This document shows positions 40,201 through 52,466 of a stretch of 64,000 nt of DNA, piece after piece (the first letter of the stretch is position 1; every line of letters starts with the position of its first letter). A model generated the notes under the pieces. The model ran no database searches, was not told where the DNA came from, and saw only the letters and a program-made list of their open reading frames with translations. The DNA is from Amphimedon queenslandica (taxonomy: Eukaryota > Porifera > Demospongiae > Haplosclerida > Niphatidae). A program made the position numbers and the translations under genes. The DNA lies in contig NW_003546597.1 of the NCBI RefSeq assembly GCF_000090795.2, positions 28,133 to 92,132 of the forward strand, in the 5' to 3' direction.

Positions 40201-43200
40201 AATGACACAGTTCACCCTTCACTTTCATTTCCTCTCTCTCCCTTCTCCTTCCTAGGAAGGGGATTTACGCTGTATAAAGCTATTACTAGCATTTGGGGCT
40301 GATATTAATGCCATTAGTAACTTTGAGATGACGCCAATGAACCTGGCTTTAGCTCATTTCAAGGAATCAGCCATCCAGCTCTTTGGAGTGCTAGGAGGAA
40401 TTAGTGCCGCCTTTGTCCTGAAGCGTGACCCTGTCCCCCTCCCTCCCATCACTCATTTCCTTGGCCTTGGGCTACCTCTCTCTTCCTCCGACAGCGACGA
40501 CACTGATAATGACAGACAGACTCCATATAGGGACTTTATGACCGGCTACGTGAGACAATCTGAACCAGCATTACAATTAAATGTAAGCCACTACATGTAC
40601 ATACATAATAGTATATGTACATGTAAGTACATGTACATGTAAATGAATGGAAAGATTATTTAATTGGCTATTGAGATATGTGTACATTCAGCTGATTCCA
40701 AAGTACATACAGCACATGTACAATCCACACATACATTTACATTATTTAGACAAAGTGGGGTCAAAGGGAAATTTCATATTCAGCTGGCAGGCAGGCTCTG
40801 TTATGCTTACCTTAGCTGTGATAGCAATTAGGCTTTGGCATATTATTCCACTATTTCATTACATTATGCTATTCTCTAGTGCTTCAGATATATGCCATTA
40901 TGCTTACAATATTTATTGGCTATGCTTACAATTATTCTGAATTATTATCAAAATTATTTTTTTTAAATAAAGAATTATTATTTATCACACATTATACTGT
41001 ATAATCAAGGAACATTGTACATAGTCTCCAAGAGAGTGACTTTGCTGGGGGCTAAATGAACAGCTATGTTAACACTTCACAATCAGTGAGTGAAGTCACA
41101 TGGTTGAAGTTAATTGACTATTCTGGAATAATGCTTAATTCCTAGTGTGGTTCATTATGCTCAATATTATGCTAGCCTAATATGCTCAAGCCTAATAGCA
41201 ATACACTGTTATTGATTTGAACAGGCTCTCTATTGATCTTAACAGTAAACAACTGAATCAGCTTATTGTGTGTTTATGCACTAACTTAGTTATCACTAGA
41301 CAGCACACTGATTGTATAATCAACACTCACTGATGTTAAGTATTAAATTAATATCACAAATAAGCTGTAAATATACTTGTTCTGTTGACTTTTAATAATT
41401 AATACAACCAAGAGTGGATAATCCACTCTTGATACAACATACATTATACACTAAGAATAGCAAATGATAGTGTGTGTATGTATATACATGCATATACATG
41501 TACATGTACATGCACTGTCGTGTGCATGCAGTAGTATAGCAGTATGCTTTAATTTGATTATAACATAAAACAACTTTTGTTGTGTGTGTTGGCATCGTGT
41601 TTTTATCTATAGTTACTATGAATGAGTAAACAAGTATTACGTACTTCTCTTCCCTTTCTTCCTCTTATTTTCCCTCTCCTTGTCTCTATCCTCTCTCTCC
41701 TCCCCCTCTATCTCTCTCCTCTCTCTAGGCAAGAGTCCAGTCATCATTCAGTATCAATGAAGAAGAAGCAGTCTCACTCATACTACAGCAACAAGAAGCT
41801 AACCTCCTCCACCAGGAACACTCACACATCATGTACTCCCTCTCATACAGACTCCACAACGGGAGCAGGATACTATCCATGGATGGGTTTGGATCAAGAA
41901 GTGTCATAGTATTAGAGACACTCGAGAGATTAATGGAAACAACTGGTCAAAGTGTCACTGACATGTTTGATATCATTTGTGGCTCTTCTTTTGGTGCTTT
42001 AATAGCACTGGGACTCGTGTATGGTAAGTACATGTACATGTACAATGTATATATACATGTACATGTACATGTACAATGTACATGTAATACTTCTGTGAGG
42101 TTACCTTTATTTTGTAATTTGAGTTTCATGCACAGTTGGACACTACTACTTTACTAATTGCATTTGTAATTAGAAAATTTTTTAAATAGTTTGCTCATGT
42201 AATAGCATATGGGGACATGGGATATGCTTACTAAACCAGTTAGTCAGGTTTAGTCTTACAGCAGGTGTTGTTTATCCAGTGGTTGGGTGGGTAGGAGGCT
42301 TTTGGGCCTAGTGGTAGGCTCTGGGTTAGTACTGGGTCTTCACTTGATGGGAAGTGGCCATGTGGGTATCATGATTAGTCTGCAGCTGGTGTACTATTTA
42401 ACAATGAGACTCATTTTGGCTTCATTATTTCTAGATAATAGAATTAAATTTATGCACACCACATGTATGATATGATATTACATTTTACCTAGTATTTTAT
42501 TGATTGCATTATTGTTTCTATATCTTTTTATTCATACTTGTTTCCTCTCTCTTTACCTCTTTTTAATCCTCTCTCTTCACTCTCAGGTAAGAGGACCATT
42601 GCCCAGTTAAGGAGGTCTTTGTATAAGCTAAAGGACATTGAGCCTCATTGCTCTTCCAATGATGAATCCTATCAGCAGATATTGAGAGAAATAGTTGGAA
42701 ATGAGCATCAACTAATGTGTGATGTGAAAGAGCCAAAGTTAGTTTAATTCCTCCCTCTCTCTCTCTTCTCTCTCTCCCCCCTCCCCTCTTTCTCCCCTCT
42801 CTCTCTCTATATTATTGTGTATCACCATTTTAATCTCATTCCTTTTCATAGGGTGATGGTATTTGCTGTTAACAAAGCCACTACTGATCTGAAGTTGCAT
42901 GCATTCAATAACTGCTTTGATGATGAATTTTCTCAAGGTAGAAAATTGTACATGTACTTGTACATCAATATGGCCTGTAATAATATTTAATGCATTTTTA
43001 AAATTTATTTTTAAGAGCAAGTAACTGTCAAAATATGCATCATTCCTTGTAATAAAATTGAATTACATGTATTTGTACTTTTTCTCCCCCCTCTCTCTCT
43101 CCTCTCCTATTATTGCAGAGTCAGTACTAACAGTGGCCCATTATGTCTCAATATCTCCAATATCAGTCACTAACAACACAGACTATGTATCAGCATCACT

Positions 43201-44246
43201 CATTGCCAACAATCCAACGGATTATGCTCTCACACGTCTACAGCAGTTCTACTACCAAAGACATGAGCAGTGTCTTGTGTCGGTTGTTGTTTCATTAGGG
43301 ACTGGTATCTATGTTCACAGCAAGATGGGGTCCTTCCCTCGTATCTCCTCACTCAAGTTTCGCTCAAGAAGAGCTTATCACAGATTACAGAACTTTGTGC
43401 TTTTGTTGAGAAACTCTGTGAGTTGATGCAAGTGTTGGTGTACATGTACATGTATGTATATTCAGCATGTGTATTTTTGATCAGCAATTATGTCAGAGTT
43501 TCCCACAAAGCATGCTAAGTGAGCTAAACAGCATCATGCTTTATTAGTGTGCATACATGGCTTTACAGTACAGGTCTTTGACCAATTTTTGAGTAGCATT
43601 TAAAATTCACTGACAAGAAGCCAAAATTCTGTGGGACACCTTGATGAAGCATTAAAAAATTATTTTTGACACTACTACATGTATGTGTACATGTAAATTA
43701 TTATTTATTCATATTATTATATTTTTTATTCTATAGTTAATTCAGTCTGACACAGTCAGTGCTAATTGTGCCTCTCGCTGTAAGTCTTTGGGTATACCCT
43801 ACTATCGATTCAGCCCTCATCTCAAGGAGAAGGTGTCAGTTTTCGAAACTGAGACTCGTAAACTCTTAAACTCGGTATTACGTGCCAGGATCGAGCTACA
43901 GAACATGCGGTGTGGCTTTGAAGAACTTAAAGAATATTTTGTAAAAATCACAAAGACCTACACTGCTTCTGGAAGTGGCCTGGGGGGAGCTTCCTGTATG
44001 TTCACAACCAGCGACGCCCTCTCACCTTCTGATCTGATACCTCACACTAAATCAACTGAAACCAACTCATCAGGTATGGGAATGAAACTCAGTGTGTATG
44101 GGAATGAGACTCAGAGTTTGTGAATTATTAGTCTCAAAAATTTATATAAAGAGAAAATGACTTCATAAGTTACTTTTATTTTTTTAGATGATGATCTGCA
44201 ACGAAAGCACTTTCTATGGCGATGCAAATGTTCCAATCAGATATGA
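37283..44246 (+). CDS. Ankyrin-patatin protein with altered catalytic residues (predicted pseudo-phospholipase)
   Basis: Nine exons (37283-37768, 39656-39856, 40256-40582, 41729-42023, 42587-42737, 42852-42937, 43119-43417, 43737-44073, 44188-44246) join in frame to 746 residues. The N-terminus (1-162) is Ser/Pro-rich and acidic. Ankyrin-like repeats follow (HVLHLLQSGYNPN, DRLAPIHSIVRSS, HNMTALHFAAM, LLLAFGADINAISNFEMTPMNLA). The patatin domain aligns with the intact paralogue at 24-32 kb, but DGGGIRG has become DGFGSRS and the VDGGVLANNP segment has become VSASLIANNP, so the catalytic Asp is Ser. The elbow keeps GxSxG (GSSFG). Exons, phases and splice sites are intact, so this looks like an expressed gene whose hydrolase activity is lost or changed. 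AATAAA lies at 44911. A truncated duplicate is at 57.3-59.3 kb. Confidence 0.85.
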
Positions 44247-46731
44247 ATTCACCAGATATAATTATTGCATCCATCACTCACCTACTACTCTTCCCCAGCT
44301 CATGCAGTATCCTGTTTCATTTCAGTCACCACTCACAGTGTCACATATATAGTTCATGCATACAGTACTCTCCTATGCATTTATGGAAAAATGAACAATA
44401 AAAGTCGAAAATATAAAAACCAAAAAGGAATCAAATTCAGGCTTGCAAGTTTAGAACTCACCTCCAATAAATTAGTACACATGCACCTAATATACACACA
44501 ACACACACTGTAGATACAATTCATTGTTTTGTGCACCTTTCATTCAGTATCACACTGATGCATACATTACTTAAGAGAAATGATTATGTCGCCCATATTA
44601 TTATTATTATTATTATTATTGTTGTTGTTGTTGTTATTCAATTATTATCCTCATGCTCTTAATCCTCTAACAAGATTCTCATTACTGTAATTATTATTAT
44701 GATTGTTATATATTATCCACCTTAAGTATCATAGCTCAGTATGTTATTGTGTGAATTTGACATCTTTGTTATCCCCTCATTTTAATCTTATTATTACCAT
44801 TATTATTTTTTATCTAATCTAATATTATTATTATTATTCATTATTGTTATTATTATTATCATCCATCTATGTAGCAGCATCATCATCACATTTCCTTTTT
44901 TGTATTATACAATAAATTTGATTATAAAACTCTCAATGAACAGTTGAAAAGAGAAGGAGGGTCTCATTTCCAATGAATAATGACACTATAGTTGATGCCA
45001 CCTTTTCCTTTCGGCCTGTCATTCCATATAAGGAAATGAGTGGGCGTTGGCTCTCGTGGTTAGTGTGGTAGTATGATATCAATGGTGGAACGTTCTTTTT
45101 GGAAAAGGCGAGGAGAGCAACAATGCAAGCAGATTTTAGTCTGTATGATACGAAAAAGAAAGAGAGAAAGGTCTTGGAAAGCATTGCTGGAGCTGGGGCG
45201 AGTTTGTCACTGCTGTGGAAAAAAACAAGAGCACAGAGTGTTCTTGAATCTGCAGGCCCAACCAGTATTAATGTAAGTTGAAACTTAAGAAAGATTTTTT
45301 ACCTGAAAAGTTGAATGTGATGATGTAATTTTGTGCTATATTCACTGTTGAGAGATTGTGTTAATTACACTTTACTTTTTATATTTCTCATATTTTTTGT
45401 AGAAACATAAGCCAAACTCTAGCTCCTAATTTATCTGTAAGCCAATGCATGATCACAATAAGTCAATTTGTTAATAGCATTATACTAATACTGTGAATTG
45501 AAATTTTAGTTGTTTGATAGGAAGAAGCTACCAGTGTCACCTAAAGCACCTCATTTAATAGTAAGCTATGAAACTGTGTATTATGAAACTTTCTCTCTTC
45601 TTTACTTAATAGAAACTGAAGCTTCATAATCCAAAATCAGCAGAAGTGGATAGTGATAAGAATGCATTTATTAGTTGCCTTTCTGAATAGTCTTGATTAA
45701 TCTAGCTTTACTGCTCTTATTACATTTTTGCTTTTATTTTTAGAAACTACTAAAGCATCTTGAAATGAAGAAATACGATCAAGTCCAGAGAAATGAAAGA
45801 ATGGATACTCCTCTCCATGCCATTGTACGAAGTGACAGAAAAGATAAATCAGACTGTCTATTGATACTAATGGTGTTCAGTGACTATGGGACTGAGAATA
45901 TTGATATACCTGCTGCTTTTGGTAATTCAGCATTGCACATTGCAGTCCAGGTAATAACAATAAATTTTTTTACTCTACATTTTTATTCATTGCATTTAAT
46001 GTGTGTGTCCTGCCTTCCTCCTATGTAGAAAGTGGATTATCAATGGTTCAACTACTCTTAGTATTTGGTGCAAATATTAATGCAATTAATGATAAAAAGA
46101 GAACCCCACTTGACATGCTCATCAACGGAGGCAATGACAAAATATTTTCCAAAATCATCGAAGAACTGAAAAGATTTGATGCCAAGCATGGTCAGCAGGT
46201 AGTACCAGTATGAAGAGAAAAGCGGCATCACTTTACAAGACTAATGTCTATTTCAGTCGATATGCCAGAGAGACAAGAGAAACTTACTGATCATCAGCAA
46301 AATCGAAGATTTGAGAGTATAGGAATGGGGATTGAAAAACAAAGAGCACTGGTAAGTAATGGTGAAATTGTAAATGGTGAAAAATTGTTTATAGTTTACT
46401 CTGTTTAATGCCTAGTGAATGCATGTGCATGATGATAACAGTGTATTGTGTGGAGGGTAATGCGAATGAAAGTACTTATTGAATCTGAATGTCCATGTTG
46501 ACCTGTAATTGCAGTTTAAGTTATGTATTTAGAGTTCTCTCTTTCTTTTTCATGTAGTCTATTGATGGTTTGTCTCCAGCAGTAATTGCCCAAAAGTTAG
46601 AGACAAATCTGAATGAGTTGTATGATGAGTATGATTGTATCCATAACTTTGACATGCAAATGACAATTGGGCTTCAACAGTTTGAGCTAAATCGTTGGAA
46701 GAGGACATCATCATCAGCTATGAAGTTTAAT
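40064..46731 (+). repeat. Segmental duplication, block A
   Basis: Sequence from intron 2 of the pseudo-lipase gene (CCCTAATAATGTGTGTCTAT near 40095) through to the exon ending at 46731 is repeated at 57205-63997. Coding and intronic sequence are both nearly identical over long stretches, with a few large deletions on each side. Block A keeps the whole pseudo-lipase gene but only the broken PLA2G6-like copy. Confidence 0.85.
43494..43643. mobile_element. hAT-like MITE, internally deleted copy (block A)
   Basis: Starts CAGAGTTTCCCACAAAGCATG and ends TCTGTGGGACACCTTG, the termini of the CAGGGTTTCCCACAA family. Its block-B counterpart (58259-58708) is about 300 bp longer, so most of the interior was lost here or gained there after the duplication. 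Confidence 0.65.
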
Positions 46732-46925
46732 GTAAGAGAAATAGAGAGAGCCAACTCCATTTCTTCTCTTTCCTTCATTAGGTACATGGTGGTAGTCGTA
46801 TTGTTTCTTGATGGAGGTGGAATAAGAGGATTGATACAAATTGAAATAATGAGCATCATCGAACAACGTACGGGGAGGAGCATCACTGAACTGTTTGACT
46901 GGATAGTAGGGACCAGCACTGGAGG
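45101..46925 (+). pseudogene. Degenerate PLA2G6-like gene (block A copy)
   Basis: Eight exon remnants match the intact gene at 61.3-64 kb: the tail of exon 1 (45101-45272), then 45403-45436, 45510-45560, ~45613-45645, 45744-45950, 46029-~46351, 46558-46731 and 46782-46925. Lesions: the 5' UTR and most of exon 1 are missing; exon 2 has 4 extra bases and a TAA; the exon 4 donor GTAAGTGG is shortened to GTGG; exon 6 loses a base early (GGATTTATT to GGATTAT) and has TGA where the intact copy has CGA; about two bases are missing before LFLDGGGIRG. The patatin motifs DGGGIRG and GTSTGG survive, but the sequence breaks off within the elbow into a 16-bp satellite. Confidence 0.85.
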
Positions 46926-47168
46926 AGTTGTATGGTAACTTGGTAACTGGGTAAACTAGTGGTAACTTGGTAACTCAGTAACTTGGTAACTCAGGTAACC
47001 AGTATTAACTGGGTAACTTGGTAACTATAAGTAACTTGGTAACTCAGTAACTTGGTAACTCAGTAACTTGGTAACTCAGTAACTTGGTAATTGTAACTGC
47101 TGGGTAACTTGGTAACTCAATAACTTGGTAATTGTAACTGGGTATAACTTGGTAACTCAGTAACTTGC
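46925..47168. repeat. 16-bp satellite (TAACTTGGTAACTCAG)n
   Basis: Tandem units of TAACTTGGTAACTCAG and shorter variants fill this stretch. The array begins exactly where the patatin homology of the pseudogene stops. Confidence 0.9.
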
Positions 47169-47808
47169 ATCATTTACAACAATTCAAACAGTATTTCTCA
47201 AAAACACAAGCGCTGAAGGAGCTGCAAACTTCAGTGCAAGTAGAGCTATGAGCTAGAGGATTCTCCAGCATTAATCTTAAATGAACCACTCTTGTAACAA
47301 AGAAAGCATAGTTTCCGGTATTAATTTTGATGATTTAATTTAATTTAATCATGATTTTACAAGATGCAAAAACAAAAACAAGATAAGCATAATACAGAAG
47401 AGGAGAGAGAGAGCAAAAAACAGGCACCTTGAAGGGCTGCCAGTAAGTTCTACTGACACCCAACAAACAAAATAGAACAAATAAAATAAAATACATAAAA
47501 TAAAATAACAACATGAAACAACTGAATCAGAAAAGAGAAACATACATGTACATACATATACATCACAAAAATGATTAGAAAAATAGTGACAGAAATAATC
47601 AGAGACCTCCACAGTTTAAGTAGACTGACCAAAGGGTAGATACTAGATAGATAACTCCTGATGCATATTGAGGAGCCATAGGGGGAGAATGTCTTGTACC
47701 CAACATTAACCAGGGACACTCTCCTTAGTCTCCTATACACAAGTGGAACTGCCTCCTAACAGGGGACTACCTTACTCCTATGTAGCCCAGTGACCCAATT
47801 ATATCGCC
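47169..47808. other. Unassigned stretch between the satellite and the Harbinger relic
   Basis: No recognisable gene. An AAATA-rich tract lies at 47475-47510. Long hydrophobic minus-strand frames here lack motifs. It may be the 3' remnant of a transposable element, but I cannot identify it. Confidence 0.35.
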
Positions 47809-48590
47809 CTAAAACAGTGTGCTTATAGAAGATTCAGCAAAAATTGATGCATCATTATCCCTACCATACGATCCTATATCCACCATAGCAAAAGTATAAT
47901 TTGAATCACATACAGCTAAGAGAACCATACTGTGAAAATTCTTGTAATTGTAGTATGCTGAACCTGCATTCTTGGGACATTCAATACTAACATGCTTCCC
48001 ATCTATAGCCCCCACACAGGTTGGAAAATTCCATTCATCACTGATTAAAGCCCTTGGCTATGTTTTTCCAATCCTCAAGACTAGCAGGGGCTTTGTCAAT
48101 GAGGTATTTAGAATGCAAGGCAGTCCATATTGCATCACATGTTTCATGTATTATTTTACATACAGTTGAGCGACCAATCCAAAAACTAAATGACTGTGTC
48201 TGCTGAGAATCACCGGTATAGATAACGTAAGCAGACAGCTAATCTTTCTCCAGCTGATATGACACGTCTTGAACGACAAGATTTCCTCTGAATATATGGT
48301 CCAACAATTGACAGCAAATCATCAAATCGCCTTGGTGTCATTCTTATAAATCTGAGTAAAAGATATGACACACAACACAAAAATACAGCACACATGTTTC
48401 ATGTATTATTCATCATGTACCTGAAAAAATGCTCTGTATCATTAAGTCTTAATTGTGAAAGAAGAGTATTATAAAAACCAAGTCTTTCCCTCTCTCTAAA
48501 AATTTTCCTAACCCACAATCGATGCACCCTTTTCTTTCTTAACAAAATGCAGCGTCAATGTAGTGAAATCCGCCATTTTGATTGATGATG
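47809..48590 (-). pseudogene. PIF/Harbinger-type transposase relic
   Basis: Minus-strand fragments read, in order, RVHRLWVRKIFRERERLG...LRLNDTEHFF (48535-48423), RFIRMTPRRFDDLLSIVGPYI (about 48370-48215), then GRSTVCKIIHETCDAIW and [58 protein letters not shown]. This is the HARBI1/DDE_Tnp_4 pattern with the first two catalytic Asp (GAIDG and VDIGSYGR). Two frameshifts (near 48225 and 48040), no start codon in the first frame and a stop soon after ASIF, before the third acidic residue, make it nonfunctional. A probable intron separates the first two pieces (donor CAG|GTACATG). Confidence 0.82.
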
Positions 48591-48664
48591 GTCAAGTAAC
48601 CATGGTTATTAAGACTTGTTATTAATTATACTACACGCCCACGATTGCCGTGCAAATTAACAAG

Positions 48665-48672
48665 GTTACCAG
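48665..48672. repeat. 8-bp target-site duplication, left copy
   Basis: GTTACCAG directly precedes the transposon end at 48673 and is repeated exactly at 52098-52105. Confidence 0.93.
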
Positions 48673-48839
48673 CATAGATATTAGAGTAAATGAAAGGGAT
48701 AGGAAACCACCGTTCCCGGCAGGAAATGCTAGTTGCTAATACCGTATTATTCTATAATTTTTTCTAATTATCAGTTCTTCAATTAATATCATTGCATTAA
48801 TATTAATAATAATTATTATTAGAGTATTATATGCTATGA

Positions 48840-51007
48840 TTATAGAGACGATTCAGACGTAGAAGTAGTAGATGTAGCAAGTAATGTTGTTCTGAAACCT
48901 CTACTTTTCTGAAGATTCTTCTTTTTGGTGTTTTTGTAGAGCTCTAAAAAAATTTTGGTGTGGCCGAAGCATCTAACTTTCAAGAACTCCTCTATGACTA
49001 GGCTATGTATTTTTGCCGAGTCTCCGATGTCTAATCCTTGTGATACAGATGACCAGGACTCCTCGATATTTCTTGATTTTAGCAGATCGGTAGTCGTCTC
49101 TAACAAAGGTACACACTTAGAAGATGGTAATATGAGTTGGCGTATTTCTTTTTCCACTGTTTGTAGATGCTCATAAAAATCATTGGAACACTTTACGAGT
49201 CCACCCCTATTTATTGACTCTAGCCACTTCTTTGGATGCTGAATGTCTTCTTCCAAGGTGGTATCATCCTCTATGACATCATCAACTTCCTCTAAGAACA
49301 TCTCCATCTTTTCTGCGAGTAACATTCCTANNNNNNNNNNTTTATTAAGTGAGGAGGATCTGAAAACAAATAGACATATCTTCCGTCGTCACTGGCAGGA
49401 TTTTTAAATTTGTGTTTCACAACTCCAGTGTCATCTGCTATTAGCTTGATAAATTTCCTATTCACCGAGTTACCATCAAGTGTTATGCTCATTACTTTGA
49501 AGCCACATGTTTCCAACCGGATCAGAGACTCGAGAAAGATTGGAACTAATTGTTCCCCGGTTAAATTTGTTGCTGGAAATGAAGCATATGGAAAAGTGAA
49601 GTTCGTAAAAAGACCACGAATCATAATGACTAGAACCGTCTTTGCTAGTGTTGGTAATTGCATACCAGTACTGCTATTGTCATCATCTTTGCTATATTTC
49701 TGTTCTAGTTCTAGAAGGTGATTGTTTATGTCTCCGATATCGCAGAATCCAACTAGCTCTCCTGTGTCTTTTTTGTAGACTAAATCTTCTTTTATGTACA
49801 TTTCGTCAGCTAGCAGTGTGATGTGTTTTTGATGTTCATCTAATGATGCTACGTTTGAATCTTGAATCAGTTGTTTGTCGAGCTCTAGCGAAAAACCTGA
49901 TGTGCTTTTGTAGTAGTGACTGTAGTCCCTCAAAGTTCTCCTGGAAGGTAAATTAATGATGTTACTGGAACGTAATAGTTCATAAGCACTTGAGGATTTG
50001 TGAGAAAGATAAAGACACCATTTCACCATAGTTGGGTGCCATCTATGATGTTTTTTTGATTTCTGTATTGCCGTGCTATATTGATTTTTCCAAAAGATTG
50101 CTTGAAAGCTATCTTCTGGGTATGATTTGGCAATATTTTCATGGTTTTCTTTCATTATGGTGACTAGATCTGAGTGCATATCATCATTAATTGTGACTAG
50201 ACTGGCATCTTTTTCAATTTTTTTTTGTAAGTGTTCTATGATTTTTTCTTGCTCATTTATGATTGACTTTAAATATTTCAGCTGTTGCGTCATTTGCTCC
50301 TTTGACAAGCATCTATAATTTGTTTGCGCACTTATGCAGGTAACTGGCTGTTTCTCTGTGGCCAGCTCCTTCATCTTCATTGCATTTAATGTGTGCCTGT
50401 AACTAATGCAGACAGAACAACGTGACTTTCGTTCCTGCATGTAAGTGCAATTGGTATGCCTGATTGTTCTCAGTGGTTCGTCTTCAAGATATGCTACACA
50501 AATTCCTATAATAATATACAATTATAGTGAAAAATATTATTTTGTACAGATACCTTGTCTGTTTTTCAAACTGTTTTCTCTTCTTTCTGCTAACACTATG
50601 AAACAGTCATCAGGATTTCCTGGGCATATGTGCAGTGAATTGATATAAAGCAACAGAGAGATGATGTCGTCAAAAGAAGATATAGTTATATTTTTTGGCA
50701 GAGATATGTCATGGTGTGTATAAGTGTTTAATACGTAGCTAAGATCTCGGTGTATGATGATAGAATGGGATATTGTAGGTACTTTGCCAGTTATTTCTAT
50801 GCAACATAATAGTAGTGAATCTTCATCTCCTGATGGTTTCATTTGTGCCCAAGGTTGGGGTAATGCTGTTGATTGTAAGTCGTGCATTAAGTCATTGTAG
50901 CTAAACTTTCGAACAGCTCTACTCTTTTGCACCAAATTAACTTTGGCAGTGTTAAATTTATTTCTGGCTGTTTTTTTCCCAGTTGAGAATACTTTCTTAC
51001 GACCCAT
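48840..51007 (-). CDS. P-element/THAP9-type transposase (interrupted by an assembly gap)
   Basis: Exon 1 is 51007-50554 (phase 1, donor GTATCT); exon 2 starts at 50505 and runs to the gap at 49341; the remainder resumes at 49330 and stops at 48840. Recognisable P-type features are the catalytic-core segment LADEMYIKEDLVYKKDTGELVGF, the insertion-like region KTVLVIMIRGLF with SITLDGNSVNRKF, and FSDPPHLI just before the gap. The C-terminal part has RGGLVKCSNDFYE. The N-terminus contains a Cys cluster (CTYMQERKSRCSVC, about residue 185) and a coiled coil (KSIINEQEKIIEHLQKKIE), but no clear C2CH THAP finger. These enzymes cut and paste DNA between the inverted ends. The true reading across the gap is unknown. 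Confidence 0.82.
49331..49340. other. Assembly gap (10 N)
   Basis: Ten undetermined bases. The flanking frames are both transposase but cannot be joined reliably; the real gap may be larger than ten bases. Confidence 0.95.
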
Positions 51008-52056
51008 GATTGATGCAGACTACCGTGACTGAGTATTGCAATAATGAAGAAGCACCTATCAAGTAATAAACATGATAAATGGGCTACCAAGGTGTTTACT
51101 GTCTTTAATAATTACAACAAAAAATCACAAACCTCAAGCAATAAGTATAACTGTGTCCAAATTGTTATTCACTATTGCTGTAACTGCGCCGGACAAGACT
51201 AATTTTTTGAATGGTCCGCAGGACTCATTGCGCGCGCAAATCACATTGTACCGGAAAAAACCTATTTATCAATCAATCATAAAAAATAATTTTATTTTGA
51301 AGTCAAAAATTAAATGCCACTGGAACATAGATGATGAAACTGGATTAAAACTGTGATTAGTTTATAATCATGTATTTTAACTTAACTGTACCATAAACTA
51401 CACACATTTGGATTATTTTAATTGTTCATCTTGATATAAATGTGACATCTGAACTATGCATTCATGTATAATGTTTAAAGTTTGTCTAAAATGGTTGAAT
51501 AATTTTATTTTATTCATCTAATGAAATGCAGAAAACAAAATAGGTGGAAGACCTGCGTATTTAAATTAGTAATTTATATTAAAATATTCAAGCCTGGGAT
51601 ATTTGTTATTATTGAATTAAAGGTACAAAACAAAGCACATTTTTGGCCTTTTTTAAGGCTTAGATTTCACAACCTTACAGTATTTCCTACTGCAAAATGT
51701 TTCAAGACCTCAGTTATAACATTGGTCAAATGTTTATATATACAAATACAAGGTTAAAAGAAACATCTTTCAGAAAAAGGTACAAAACAAAATCGGCAGT
51801 CAGGACAACTTGACAGACACAACTTGGAGCAGGATATAATTCCGGCCATTAGTGCAGTGCTCCTGAACCAGGTATCAGTGGATAGATATGATCCTGATCT
51901 TAGCAACTGACCTAAAAATAATAGTATATTCAATTATAAAACATGAATTATAAACTGTAAACTCGAGTGATGGTCCTCCATTTTCCTAGTTTCCCGGCAA
52001 GAAAAACGACAACTTGCATACGTCGCTAGGCAACGCATGACATGCCTATAAATTTT
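51008..52056. other. Noncoding 5' region of the P-like transposon
   Basis: About 1 kb between the transposase start and the right inverted repeat. It contains no frame with recognisable motifs and presumably holds the transposase promoter and subterminal transposase-binding sites. Confidence 0.5.
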
Positions 52057-52097
52057 ACGGTGGTTTCCTATCCCTTTCATTTACTCTAATATCTATG

Positions 52098-52105
52098 GTT
52101 ACCAG
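52098..52105. repeat. 8-bp target-site duplication, right copy
   Basis: GTTACCAG directly follows the transposon end at 52097, identical to 48665-48672. Confidence 0.93.
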
Positions 52106-52466
52106 TAGTAGCAATTAATACTCTGTGTACCACGTGTGCGTGTTCTAGCATTAATTGTACAACAAATACAATCATAATGGGAACCAGCCTTAATATGCTT
52201 AAATTTAGGACCGCGCCGGGCGCGCCGCTGACCCGGCCCAATGGTGAACAATAGTGAGACTATTGTTCTCGAGATTGTTCTACTTAATTGTTTTCTATCT
52301 GTGAAACTCTTCAATAATGATTGATTTGTGTCAGTGGAGGGCTAGAATAGGATCCTATAACTGCTCCCGCCATTGGTCACAATCCAGTGCTTGCCGTAGT
52401 AACGTTACCGGTAACATTTACCGTTGTAATAATGGTATCAGCAACAGATATACTTCTACTACACAA
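52106..52466 (+). promoter_or_regulatory. Presumed promoter/5' UTR of the 2A-leader ankyrin gene
   Basis: 361 bp separate the transposon's target duplication from the preferred start codon. It contains a strongly GC-rich block (CGCGCCGGGCGCGCCGC near 52211) in AT-rich surroundings, and a frame open from 52317 that could extend the N-terminus by 50 codons. Confidence 0.45.

Larger units (their letters stand above)
48673..52097. mobile_element. P-element-like DNA transposon, 3.4 kb, with perfect 41-bp inverted ends
   Basis: Termini 48673-48713 and 52057-52097 are exact inverted repeats of 41 bp beginning CATAGATATTAGAGTAAATG. Identical 8-bp direct repeats GTTACCAG flank them, the duplication length of P elements. 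The interior carries one minus-strand transposase gene and about 1 kb of noncoding sequence on its 5' side. Intact ends, an exact duplication and a largely open transposase suggest a recent insertion. An assembly gap of 10 N lies inside. Confidence 0.93.

Noticed and set aside
47349-47740. Hydrophobic minus-strand frames next to the Harbinger relic
   Set aside because: Built on AAATA-rich sequence; no motif, no splice logic and no homologous counterpart in the window.
49410-49721. Plus-strand frame of 103 residues
   Set aside because: Antisense of the P-type transposase.
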